64,000 nt of DNA from Iris pallida (lineage: Eukaryota > Streptophyta > Magnoliopsida > Asparagales > Iridaceae), in NCBI GenBank assembly GCA_029216955.1, contig JANAVB010006998.1, positions 2,771,192-2,835,191 of the forward strand, read 5' to 3'. This document shows positions 13,017 through 23,190 of the stretch, piece after piece. How positions within the stretch are numbered: position 1 is the first letter of the stretch; every line of letters begins with the position of its first letter. The notes under the pieces are model-generated. The model ran no database searches. It was not told the DNA's origin and saw only the letters and a list, made by a program, of their open reading frames with translations. A program made the translations under genes and the position numbers.

Positions 13017-13256
13017 CCAAGAAACAGCTTGATCGCCTCTTTCCTTCTAGAGGCTATCCACAACCATCAAAAACATATACGCCAACCTACACAAAGTTGA
13101 GAAGAAAACACATTATGATATAAAAAATAAGATAGAAATATTTGACACCATAAAATGAACTAAGAGATATCTAGCAGATACCTAGCAGTTTTTATAATAG
13201 AGTACTTAGATAAAAAAAATAAGATAGCAATAACCAACAATCAGATTATAACTCAC

Positions 13257-13343
13257 CCGCGTTGGATCCTTGATGCTTCCACGACCTCTTATCAAAACAC
13301 GGCAATCAGTACTTGCTTCAACTCTCTTAAGTGAGTTCCCTCT
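13257..13343 (-). pseudogene. Captured KH-domain exon of a STAR/QKI-type RNA-binding protein gene
   Basis: The minus strand encodes 29 residues, including [19 protein letters not shown] and GRGSIKDP. This is the conserved KH-domain core of plant STAR/QKI-like RNA-binding proteins, covering the region after the GPRG loop. The exon ends CGG followed by a good donor, GTGAGT (13251-13256). It is fused directly to the last captured RPN1 exon at about 13343/13344, with no intron between. The KH reading phase is offset from the RPN1 phase, so a protein started in RPN1 would meet TGA at about 13292-13294. Only this exon of the KH gene is evident. A possible further acceptor, TTGTGTAG, lies downstream near 13096. 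Confidence 0.85.
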
Positions 13344-15159
13344 AGAGCAATTGCAAGGACAGCAGGGCCTTGATGGGTCTCTCCCTTTTCAAGATGTGCA
13401 GCACAATATCCTAGAAGTTTTTGAACCTGCAAGGAAGGGAAGTTAATCTCTCAACTGAAACTTTTCTAAGAGCTAATTTAGCTTCAAGAGTAGAGTACTA
13501 ATTTAACATTAAGAGTATACCTTTAGCACATTTCTAGTACCGGCATATGCCATGGACAAGAGTGTAACGTCACAGTATTTCCTGATTTTTTCATTAAAGG
13601 TTTTGGAAACCTCTGAAGTAGCCTCAACACTTTCCTGTCAAATGCCAAAAATTTAAAAAAAAACACAGTTACTTCCTTCTCAAAAGAAATTAGTATGGCC
13701 AAATACAGAAAAACTAATTATAATGTTGCCAACTTCAGTACTCATAGCTCCACAAATCAAACTTCGTAAAAATGAATCCTTACTTCCATTCCCTTCTGGC
13801 TAGGTCTATAATTCTAGGCTTAAAATGAATCAGCAAACTACGACAATAGTCTTGGTAAACATGAACCCATCTTCTATAATAGGACAGGAAGAAAGCCTTG
13901 GTAAACATGAATCCATCTTCCATTACATTCTCCTGAGGCCTATAGTTCTAGTTCTAGGCTTAAAATAAAATCAGCAAAGTACAAAACAAGAAAGTCTTTA
14001 TTATAGGCCATCTTGCATAGCATGTGCTAAAGCAGATGGGTGAAGGACATCTTGCATAAATACCAAAAAGTCTAATCCAATACCAGATAAAACCAGCAGA
14101 TAGATCAATAGAGCCAAATGTGAGTCAAACATATAAATATCACCTGCTTTCCGAGGTACAAAAGGCCAAGAGCTACAGGGAGCAAGCGAGTAAGGGGATC
14201 ACCCAGTTCAGTCTCACTACGTTCCATTATGGCCAAAATAATAGTTTGAGCAATCTCTTCGTTACAGGAACCCACATGGACTAAACCAAGCGTGATGGCA
14301 GAAAACACGAGAACTTCAAGAGGCATTTTTGGATCTCCCAAGATCTCCGTAAGACGGATTCTAATCTGGTATCAGAGGCATAGTCAGTGTACATTAAGAC
14401 ATAAAGAAAATGATAGCTAAGAAGGGGCAGAGGGGTTTCACTCATCTTTCTGTGAACCAGCATATGCAATGCCAAGGCCCAGTATAGCTCCAATTCGTGA
14501 TACAGTGTCTTCTTTATGAACGAACTCGACCAATAGTGCTAATGCCTAAAGGAAGTTGAACAGGTTGTAAAAACTCAAGTGGTTTAGCTTATTTTGACAT
14601 GTCACTACTGTAAGTAGAACACAAAGATAACTCACAGGGTCACAGTCATTCTTGATACCACAGTTGACAATCCCAACACCTAACAAGGCTCCCGCAGCAA
14701 CATGGTTGTCATTACTGTGCAAATATTTATCAATTTGAGCAAGCCCAGAGTCGACATCCCACAACAGAATCATCCCCTATTATCATCAACAAAATATCAG
14801 CTCCTAATGTTCACTGAGATAATTAGTACCAGATCAAACATGAAAAAGTACATTTATACCAGACTAGCTGCTGCACTGGTCTTCCCATGTTCCTTATTTT
14901 TGAACAACCAACTCCCTGAAGATCCACTTGAAGATTCTGATGGAACAGTCATCAACTTATCCTGCACAGTGAAAACAGCATGATCGCAAGTTGTTGCTTT
15001 AGCATACAACCTTCAAATTATTTGGTCAAATATGATTTTACTCGAGCCTACCTGGCCAAATCCTGCGTTCACAAATGCATTAACAAAAGTAGCTGCCAAA
15101 TTCTGCCTGGCTGAATCAAGACTGGAACTTGCACTTGCCCGACCATCAAGTAAGTACAC
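13344..15159 (-). pseudogene. RPN1: Captured RPN1 gene fragment (26S proteasome regulatory subunit), seven exons with introns
   Basis: RPN1 is the scaffold subunit of the proteasome regulatory particle base that binds ubiquitin receptors. Seven minus-strand exons match its repeat region in order: 15159-15052 ([28 protein letters not shown]), 14961-14860 (WLFKNKEHGK), 14776-14636 ([34 protein letters not shown]), 14545-14441 (RIGAILGLGIAYAGSQ), 14365-14144 (LGLVHVGSCNEEIAQ, LLPVALGLLYLGKQ), 13634-13521 (EVSKTFNEKIRKYCDVTLL) and 13426-13344 ([13 protein letters not shown]). They give about 290 codons, in one phase, with no stop. Splice sites are GT...AG except the donor after the fourth exon, which reads GAG|TGAAAC and seems to have lost a G. 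The gene's N- and C-terminal thirds are absent. It cannot make a working RPN1 but could give a chimeric RNA. Confidence 0.93.
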
Positions 15160-15511
15160 CTGGAAAGAAAGCTTGTAAAGCCCCAAAGAAAGAACAGTAC
15201 CAAGGCAAGGAGATTCAAATATGAACTTGAACAAGCAGCCTTTCGCAGATGAAAAATATCAGCATTCTTCAATCCAAACAATCTTCTCATCAATTATCAA
15301 AGTATGTGAAATTGTAAACACTACACAATTCTGCTGAACAAAACAACACTAGTATTTCAAGTGAAGGGTGGAACTAAGAACATAAGGGAAAGAGAGGAGT
15401 AACAATGCACTGTACATTTAGCATATTAACCGTTTATGTTCAGAGACCGATAATGCTAAAACAAAGGCAGGTAGCAGCACTAACAAAAGTGAATATGCTT
15501 TGGTATTTATT

Positions 15512-15766
15512 GGTGAGTTAAGATATCTAATGTAGGTAGGGATCAATTCGGATCAATCCGTTAAGGCTCATCCTCAACCCGACCCATGCAAGGATGACCT
15601 GTTTAGGTTGGACCTGAACCCTTTAAAAGCAACCTGGATGAGTTGAGGTATATAATGTAGATAAGGAGCGGTTCGGGTCAATCAGTTAAGGATCATCTCA
15701 ACCCGGCCCATGTAAGGAATGCCTGTTTAGGTTAGACCTGAACCCTTTAAAGCCGACCTGTTTGCA
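15512..15766. repeat. Diverged tandem duplication inside the CACTA
   Basis: Two copies of about 125 bp share the words GGTCAAT, TTAAGG, CTCAACCCG, CCCATG, TGTTTAGGTT and ACCTGAACCCTTTAAA. They lie upstream of the first RPN1 exon on the minus strand. No coding signal is seen; they may come from an intron or an older repeat. Confidence 0.7.
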
Positions 15767-18679
15767 TGTCTAACTATATGTGCCGTATGACCTAGGCCAC
15801 AATGCAAATTAATAGATGAAGAATTCCTTTGTTACATTAGGAGATAATCAAAGCCCAGTCATGTATACATGGTGGAAATGTTTTAAGAGACAAATCAGGT
15901 TTAAAATAACAATTAGATTGAACATGTCATGAAAAAGCTTCACAACCACAACATATGAGATAAGACTACAAACAGTTATAATAGAACAGGAAATTTTAGT
16001 AGGGTACAGTGATAATAGAATAGGGACTTTGGATGAGAATCCACATTCATAGGTGCTTTGTTATGCCCTTCACATCCTTTCTTGCAAAGGTTTTCTATGT
16101 TGCCTCTGTCAACAATATGCTTGGACCAGGATCCCAACGCATGACTACCTATCAATTGAAAAAGAAGATTCATATATGTAGAAAAGGCCAAAAAACATGT
16201 ACCATTTGTCATAAATCTGACCTTTTGCACTAAATAATGCATTTGTAGTTCTCATATAACGTCCAGTGTATTCATTATAATTCTTCTGAAATTGAGTTGA
16301 CAGTTCAACTAATTTATTATCTCTAATGATCTAAGATTTTACAACCATTTAGCAAAAAACTAGAAATAAAAGATAAATAGGAGCCTTGAAATTAAAAAAG
16401 GGTTTCCAGTGCCAAGAGGCTCCCATCAATGCAGGTCTGAGAATGCAAGCAATAAAAAAAACTGCAAAAACATAATTTACATAACAATAAGAGGAAATAC
16501 ACAAGTTGGTATACAAATTTAGCAGTCAATGTTCTATGGAGTTCAGACAATACTACAACAACTTCAATGTCTTAAAGAAAGAATTGATGGTCTGACATTA
16601 ACAAATTAAAATGAACTAAAACTAATATCAATGAAAATCAAACTAATCCAAGAACTCAAATCTCAAATTAAATTCTTAGGGAGGAAGAAGAAATCGAACC
16701 TTGGGGTCTGATCAACCTAAAATCCTTTGTGTATGCGGATGTCGGTCTCTGTTGGTCCCTGTATGTCCACATGCTCTGCTACCAAGATGGAATCCCAAGT
16801 TTCTTTAAGGCTTATGTTCCTTCTGCTAAGTTGCTTTTTGTTCAACAATACAACTTACTGGTACATATGAGAACATAGGGGTACTAGTACTTTTCATACA
16901 CTTACTGCTACATACAATACTACAATACAAATTACATTATAGTTAGAAGGATTATGTTGAAGGATGCTTTGTATAATACATGACCCCTCAGCAAACCAGT
17001 ACTTTTCATATATTTACTGCCACATACATACAAGTTGGTCATATATTATATACTAGCTTGTATCAGTATCCTAATTAGATTTTGTTTGGATACATACATG
17101 TGTTTTTTTTGTAAGGTTTTGGAGTTTGGATTGCAATTTAGAAGTGAAGCGTCTCCAAGCCTTCTTGGAAGGCAGGAGCTGTTGCTGCTTCTTTTCTAGG
17201 AGGAAACATTCTTGTAGTAGCAGAGAGAAGTGAAGGATTGGTTAATTTGTGGGGGGAGAAGAAATGCATGAGAATGCAGGGGTACTAGTACTACAATCTT
17301 AACATGAATGGAATGTTGGTATCAGCAAAAATATCATAGTGTCACAGGATATGAAATTTCCACACAAATATGGAATCTGGATATTGATTGTGTATCATAT
17401 GTCAGCACGAATATTAAGTGCCACACATCCCTAAAGTGTTAGAATTGATACTGCAGCTTAATTATTCTGCTAATTTATTTATTGTGCAAATTGCATCGTA
17501 CCAATATTAGGAGAGAAAATTATGTCGTACCTGAAATAGTTTCCAATTTCTGACCATCACCATTATTACAGAAGAATGTTTTACCGGTCAAGAACTTGAC
17601 AACCTTTTTTTTCAGTTAACTTACATACAACCCCTAGCATTTATCTCGTGACGTAAAAAAGACTGCATCTACTAAAGATGATATCTATTGTAGTGTATGA
17701 TATTAAGGAGGGATGAATGAAAGTTCGTAAGTTCCAGGCACCAGAATTGCAGTGTTTTAATAAGTTAAACATTTATATTATTCCTAGTTACTCCGCAAAC
17801 ACAGATAAAAACTGAACTAAAAAATATCATAAGAAATTAAATCACCAGGTTTGACTTACAATATCAAGGCCATATACCCCACATTTCAATTTCAACTGAA
17901 AAGGCGCAACTGAAATATTTTTTAGCATATTTATCCTAATTATCATCTAAAGTTCACTTAATTATATGAAGATGTGTAAACAAATTAAAAAAAAACTTGA
18001 GAAACACGAAACAATGACCAAACACCCAATTACAAGGAGATAATTAACACTAGAAAACAATGAGGTATATGCCAACACAATCAGGCAAGCAAAAATTAAA
18101 ATTAACTGCAACATGAAAAAAAACATCATACTTTTGAGATAAATAAAAGTTGTTTACATGGTAATAAAATATCGTAATTGAATCAAACTTCACATCTAAA
18201 AGCCTTTGTATGAACATAGAGTCAACGGAATCCCAAATATTAATCTCATTCCTTACCGAAGCTTTGTTACAATGTTGAAGTCTGCACCAAAATTTAGAGT
18301 CATGGAAAGCAACGACCATTGAAATAGAACAAGCCTTTTTTTCTTCTATAGGGAACCAAGAAATAGTATTAGCAACACAAACATGGCCAATTAGCCAATT
18401 ACAACACAGACATGGCCAATTACACAGACATAGCCATCAAAATCGAAACCTAAAAAACATACTTTTGGTTAAATTTTCCAATTAGATTCAATATGAAACT
18501 CTGAAAAACATTTTCAACACTAGCAAACCCTAAAAGACATACTTTTTTACTTAAATTAGCAAAAAAGAAAATTTATTTATTTAGGAGCATCGAATCAAAA
18601 TAGAAGCTAAGTCATACAAACTAAAGTATGAGTATGAATCTCAAAAGAAAGAAAAAAAGATTCTCTGAACCATATTAAC
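15767..18679. other. CACTA interior with no recognised gene
   Basis: AT-rich sequence with only short open frames on both strands (for example 15976-16242 and 18050-18319, minus) that match nothing I know. No transposase motif or further RPN1 exon is visible. It may be intron, captured non-coding DNA or decayed transposon sequence. Confidence 0.5.
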
Positions 18680-18863
18680 CTAGGAACCCACGGACACTTC
18701 AATAACCAGTGCCGTGAGATCCGCGTCGAAAACGTATTTGGGAAACACGACATCGACACACCAAACATAACCCAGGAGTTTCCAAAAGTTGGCGTCGTTT
18801 CCTTCGTTTTCGTATGTCCAGTCTATATTTTCTAACCGAGAAGAGGTCGGGATCTGGTCGGTG
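18680..18863 (-). pseudogene. Coding-like segment of unknown origin in the CACTA
   Basis: After a TTTAG acceptor-like sequence near 18864, the minus strand has a stop-free stretch of about 60 codons ending at TAG (18680-18682). It contains RLENIDWTYENEGNDANFW and KLLGYVWCVDVVFPKYVFDA. The composition, with Trp, Tyr and charged residues, looks like real protein, and base composition is richer in G+C than its surroundings. I do not recognise the family. It is upstream of, and on the same strand as, the RPN1 exons, so it may be a third captured fragment or an upstream exon. There is no ATG in the stretch itself. Confidence 0.4.
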
Positions 18864-18889
18864 GAACCTAAAGATTGAATATTAAGAAA

Positions 18890-19275
18890 GACAAGCCCTA
18901 GATGTTAATTTCTTACTCTAAACTCTAATTAACAAAGAAAACCCTAGATCGTGAACGATTCTATTTGATGCTTACAAAATCCCCAATTATTAACCCTAGA
19001 TAAAAAAATCAAGAAATAAAAACTCATGAAAAATAGGGATGGAGATTAAAGAATGAGAGATGACCTAGTCGACGGCGGTGTCGTCGGTGACGATGGCGAT
19101 GACGTCGGTGACGACGGTGGTGACATCGGTGACGACTACGACGATCAAAACTCCTTTGCTGCCTAATCCCTTAGAGAGAGAGAGCAAAAAAAAATGGATG
19201 AAATTACGGCAGTGAAATAGAAAGGAAGAAGAGAGAAGGAGGGAAAATGGAAGGGACATGCGCCATTTCATTGCG
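18890..19275 (-). promoter_or_regulatory. Possible captured promoter/5' leader in the CACTA
   Basis: Read on the minus strand, this has pyrimidine-rich CTCTCTCTCTCT tracts (near 19170-19184), several CACCGTCGTCACCG-type repeats (19075-19140) and AACCCTAG-like words (18930-19000). Such features are common around plant 5' leaders. An ATG at 19271 opens 68 codons of low-complexity sequence that do not look like a known protein. The role is inference only. Confidence 0.25.
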
Positions 19276-19539
19276 TAGGAATACGTATGTGAGCAGCAAG
19301 CGCGCGTTTGTGAAAAGTATGGTAGGAGAATGAAATTTTAGACTGGGTGTTGTATTTAGAAAACAAAAAAAATGGTAGGAAATAAAATGTTATACAACAC
19401 ATTTAGAGTGTTGTAGTAAGTATCTAATATTATACACATTTGTAGGTGTCCTTAAAAGTGTCGTTGAATTTATGTTTACGATATGTTAAAAAGGTGTTGT
19501 AGATTATGATAAATGTTGGGCATGGGTTTTACAAATTTG

Positions 19540-19782
19540 TATGCTTTCACGCCATATATGCTATAGTCTATTTTTTATCATGTAAAATAAAAATCTACTC
19601 TGCTTCTCTTAGGATTCGAACATGAGATCTGCTTTGACATACAAACATAGCAATATATGAATGTTAGAGATTCTACAGCATTCAGAAAATGCTATAGATA
19701 TATATATTTTTATAGCAATGCAGAAAGAACGCTATTGTTGATAACATTCTATAGCAGGGATAGTTGAACGCTATAAAAAAAC
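19540..19782. repeat. Right subterminal repeats of the CACTA
   Basis: Scattered TATAGC/GCTATA words, including GAACGCTAT and TGCTATAG, mirror the left subterminal array but are fewer and more decayed. Confidence 0.75.
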
Positions 19783-19811
19783 TGCTATTGTAGGCCATAT
19801 TTGTTGTAGTG
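19783..19811 (-). repeat. Right terminal inverted repeat of the CACTA
   Basis: Ends TTTGTTGTAGTG; its reverse complement matches the left terminus with a 2-base insertion. The duplication TAG follows at 19812-19814. Confidence 0.95.
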
Positions 19812-20039
19812 TAGAAAAATGTGGACTGTATAGGTAACTAGGGAAAACTCGATTTCACACACGAAACCAAGCCAAGACTCGACTCCAATGGTTGGTAACT
19901 GAGCCCCTAGGTGTCCTCTAGTGTCTAGTGTCCCTAGGAGTCCACCACGACACATTTCGACGTGTCCACGACTCACAAAACCCAATCGGGTAACCTGATA
20001 CACACACACACACACAGTATCGTGCACGCGTGCAACTCA

Positions 20040-20660
20040 CCCTAGGACACGACACACGTGATATTGTGTCTCGTGCTCGTGTCAGTAGGTAGGGTAGGTC
20101 TAGGGGTATGTGTTAGTGTGTCTGCACGGTGTCCACGTGTCTCACAGAGTCGACACGAGACACGTATCAGTCGAGGAAACTCGACTGTTACACACTGTTT
20201 CAGACAGCGTCGTGCGGTGAGTCACGTGCCTCGTGTTCGTGTCACAGGACACGACGCACCACGTGCTCGTGTCCACGTGTATGCCACATGAAGGGCTACA
20301 CGATGGTGTCATTACGAGGCAACCAAGTGTCGTGTCCGTGCGACACGACACGCTCGAAGTTTGCCCTCGCACGCGTGTGCACTGACAGCCCGTGTCCAGT
20401 GCGAGTGAGTTTTCTCACTCGACACGACACGAGGCGACACCAAATTTTGGGGGCATGTTCACAGACATTGCCCCCGTGTCCGTGTCAAAAATCTCGTGTC
20501 CTCGTGCACTGTACAGTGAGTACGAGAGGTGAGGTAGCAGGGCATTAAAGTGTGCACTGTGCTGTGTCCTGGCAGTGTGTCCAAGTCAATTTTCGACACG
20601 AAAAAGACACCGTGTCGTGTTCAGTCAAGTGGCGTTGTGACCTAGGTGTCTAGGGCTATC
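20040..20660. repeat. CGTGTC/GACACG-rich array in the E2 3' LTR
   Basis: This 0.6-kb block is far richer in G+C than the rest of the LTR. It contains tens of copies of CGTGTC or GACACG, several CACGTG palindromes and the phrase GTGTCGTGTC. A nearly identical block is in the other LTR at 27125-27720. The reading frames crossing it are Cys/Arg/Ser-rich by-products. CACGTG is a core bound by plant bZIP and bHLH factors, so a regulatory role is possible but unproven. Confidence 0.8.
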
Positions 20661-21720
20661 CAAAAACATATTTTGTTTCACATTTTAATAAAAACCAGTT
20701 CTTTGTGGCATTTCAACAAACACAGTTTCCTAGTCTAGGATACGTGTCCGATACGGACACCAAACCAACTCAAACCTTCACCAAAATTGTCCTACAGTAC
20801 CCTAGTACCTAGATGCATGCCAATATGAAGAGAAAACACAAAATTAACATGGTTTATGGACATTTACCTATTTGGTGAAAAATCAAGAAAACACCCAAGT
20901 AGGGGGGTGTTCTTCCACTTGGTGATGCCCAAAAGCTTCCAAATTCCTTGATAGCAGGCCCTAACTAGTACCCTCTAGTGTAGGGGAGTCCAATGCAAAA
21001 GACTAGAGTGAATTTGGTTCAAATTTGAGGAAGTTATCAAGGTTTGAAGAAATGGAATTTTTCTATGTTAAAATTCATGTAAAATTCTTCATGAATGATA
21101 CATTGGGTTAATATAGGATGGTGTAGGGCTAGGGGGTGCCCTATGGCCGGCCAAGACTAGGGGGGGTGTCCTTGGGCTTGCTTCATGGAGAAGGCAAAGA
21201 CTTTAGGTGCTAAAGGCTTGATCTTTTGTGTGATTCAAGCAAAATATCTAAAATGTAATATCTAGATATTTATCCTCCTTTACCCAATGTAAATATCTTT
21301 CCCCTAATCATTCTAGGTTAGTAGCTAACCTCTAGATTAGTGCTAAACTAGGTTAGGGACTAACATGACACTTAACAACAATTAAACAATAATAAAAACA
21401 CATATATCCAAATAATTCTAAATAAATCCTAGAAAATTACCAAAATACCCTTTAGGCTAAAAATTACTAATTTGGTGTTCTAAGCCTATGGCTAAGCTCT
21501 CATGGTCATGGCAACTTCTAGGTTAGAGAAAACTAGGGTTTACACTAAGTTATAATAACCAAAATCACAAAGTCATAAGTCATGACTTAGCATGACTTTA
21601 GAAAATGGTTTAACTCAACTAAAACCACCAGAAAATCATACCATGACTAGAATACCACTAATAAATAATAGAAATAATAAATTTTCAAAAATTCCCAATT
21701 TCAGAAAATAGGGTGTTACA

Positions 21721-21760
21721 AGTCTACCCACCTTAAAATAATTTCGTCCTCGAAATTTAG
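21721..21760 (-). other. E2 polypurine tract region
   Basis: Read on the minus strand, GAGGACGAAATTATTTTAAG and GGTGGGTAGAC stand directly before the 3' LTR start TGTAACACCC. The L element has an almost identical block at 51404-51440, which supports this as the plus-strand priming site and fixes the orientation. Confidence 0.75.
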
Positions 21761-23190
21761 ATGGTCGTACTCCTCCTAGGTCAAACCTCCAACAATCAGG
21801 GACGAAGCCACTACCTAGGCAACATACAAGGTCAAATAAGCAAAATATGGGTAGTAGACCTATACTGGGTCATGTCCAAAAATTGGCTGGCAGTTTTAGG
21901 TCATAAGGTGTCCTCAATTTAAATCGAAGCCAAAAGTAACTCCATGGGGTAAATCAGGATGGAGTCTAGGGTCAGAAAAATCGTACTAAGCAAATGAAGC
22001 ACACAATGGTATGCCTGAGTGGGACACTAAGGTCATGGCTGTAGTATGTCATGTCTAGGTCTGGTATGTGAAGTCAGTTTTGAGAAAACAACTAGTCTTG
22101 TGCTCCAAATTTAAAAGTCACGGTAACGTGTCTACGGTGATCACAATTTAGAGTGGGAAGGGTTCTTGGCCTAAAGCGAACCAAAAATCGTGATGAAATA
22201 GTGGTACCAGAGGAACAGGTTAAATAGAACAATCTGTGGTCTCATCTAGGTGCACTAGTCATTCTAGATCAATACTGTCCTATGGTATCAAAACGTACAA
22301 GCAATCTAAGGTAATTAGGAAGGTAAGGGAAACAACAATCATCAAGACTGTAGGGCCGTCTACCATCCTATATGAAAATTGGTCATTTAACAAGTAACTG
22401 AGAAATCATTAAAGTTATCCTTCCATAAAAAGAAAATTAAAAATTTAGGTATAAACAATCACAAATAGATTTTAGTCTTGACACGATCTAAGTGGATCAA
22501 TTTCAGGATAAATTAAGATTTGGGCAAGGTGGGAAATCAATGAAATCGAGTATGAGCACGAGCATCCAATGATGAAGATCCAGGTCATGATTAAATTTAA
22601 TCCAACTGGATATGAATACGAGGTTCATAGGTGATAAAATAATTCCAAGGAGAATTGTCAAGGCTGTTGCGGATAAGATTCTAGGGCAAGTTTAATTATG
22701 TCTCCATCCACGTAGATTAATATATGAAAAAATGAACCAAAATGCAATAGGTTGATCAGACCATCATGCGCCGGTTCTGATTAGACAATATGTTAGTGGG
22801 TGCGCACCCAATAAAATATATCATGATCAAGCTCGAAAAAGGATAAGCTTGTAAAACTAAGGATAAATTTGTAGCATAAGATATAAGTAAGGGTGGAATG
22901 ATGAAAGAAGATACATAGTCCTGGTCATGGGCATAGACTAGAAAGATAAGGAAACAATAAATCACAGGGCTAAAAGGGTCACCATTCTATGGTCAGAGCT
23001 ACTCTATCAACTCTAAGTCAAAAGGCATAACACATAAATTAATTTATTTAAGAGGAAAATTCTTGACAGAAGAGTTAGTCAAGAATTATATTAATAGCTA
23101 AAGCTACTCCTACTCCTACTCCTAAGTAAGAGATAAAGAAACAACAAACAATCGACAAAACCAAATGAACTACCAGGTCAAAACTGATCA
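21761..23190. other. E2 interior without coding potential
   Basis: Between the gag end and the polypurine tract there is about 1.4 kb of AT-rich DNA with only short frames. Where an autonomous element would have protease, RT and integrase, none is visible. Confidence 0.7.

Larger units (their letters stand above)
12273..19811. mobile_element. CACTA transposon carrying captured host gene fragments (Pack-CACTA type)
   Basis: The 7,539-bp element begins CACTACAACAAA and ends with its reverse complement TTTGTTGTAGTG. It is flanked by the 3-bp duplication TAG (12270-12272 and 19812-19814), as expected for CACTA/EnSpm elements. The other E2 LTR supplies the empty site (around 26899, TGG instead of TAG). 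Subterminal TATAGCGTT repeats are present at both ends. I find no transposase domain, so it is non-autonomous. Inside are RPN1 exons (13344-15159), a KH-domain exon (13257-13343) and an unrecognised coding-like segment (18680-18863), all on the minus strand. Confidence 0.95.
9810..21720 (-). repeat. E2 3' LTR, interrupted by the CACTA transposon
   Basis: In plus-strand reading it starts TGTCACGACCC and ends GGGTGTTACA, matching 24475-28808. Without the CACTA and its 3-bp duplication it is about 4.37 kb. It contains TA-rich tracts (11347-11930), clusters of GTCAAC motifs (about 11100-11300) and an array rich in CGTGTC (20040-20660). Its open frames, such as 10542-10727, recur in the other LTR and do not look coding. 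Confidence 0.95.

Noticed and set aside
12273..19811. A CACTA transposase gene
   Set aside because: No frame on either strand shows transposase motifs; the long coding-like parts are RPN1, KH and one unknown segment.
20129..20548. 139-codon Cys/Arg/Thr-rich frame resembling a secreted Cys-rich protein
   Set aside because: It is a translation of the CGTGTC array; overlapping frames on both strands are equally long, and the copy in the other LTR (27196-27495) changes length.
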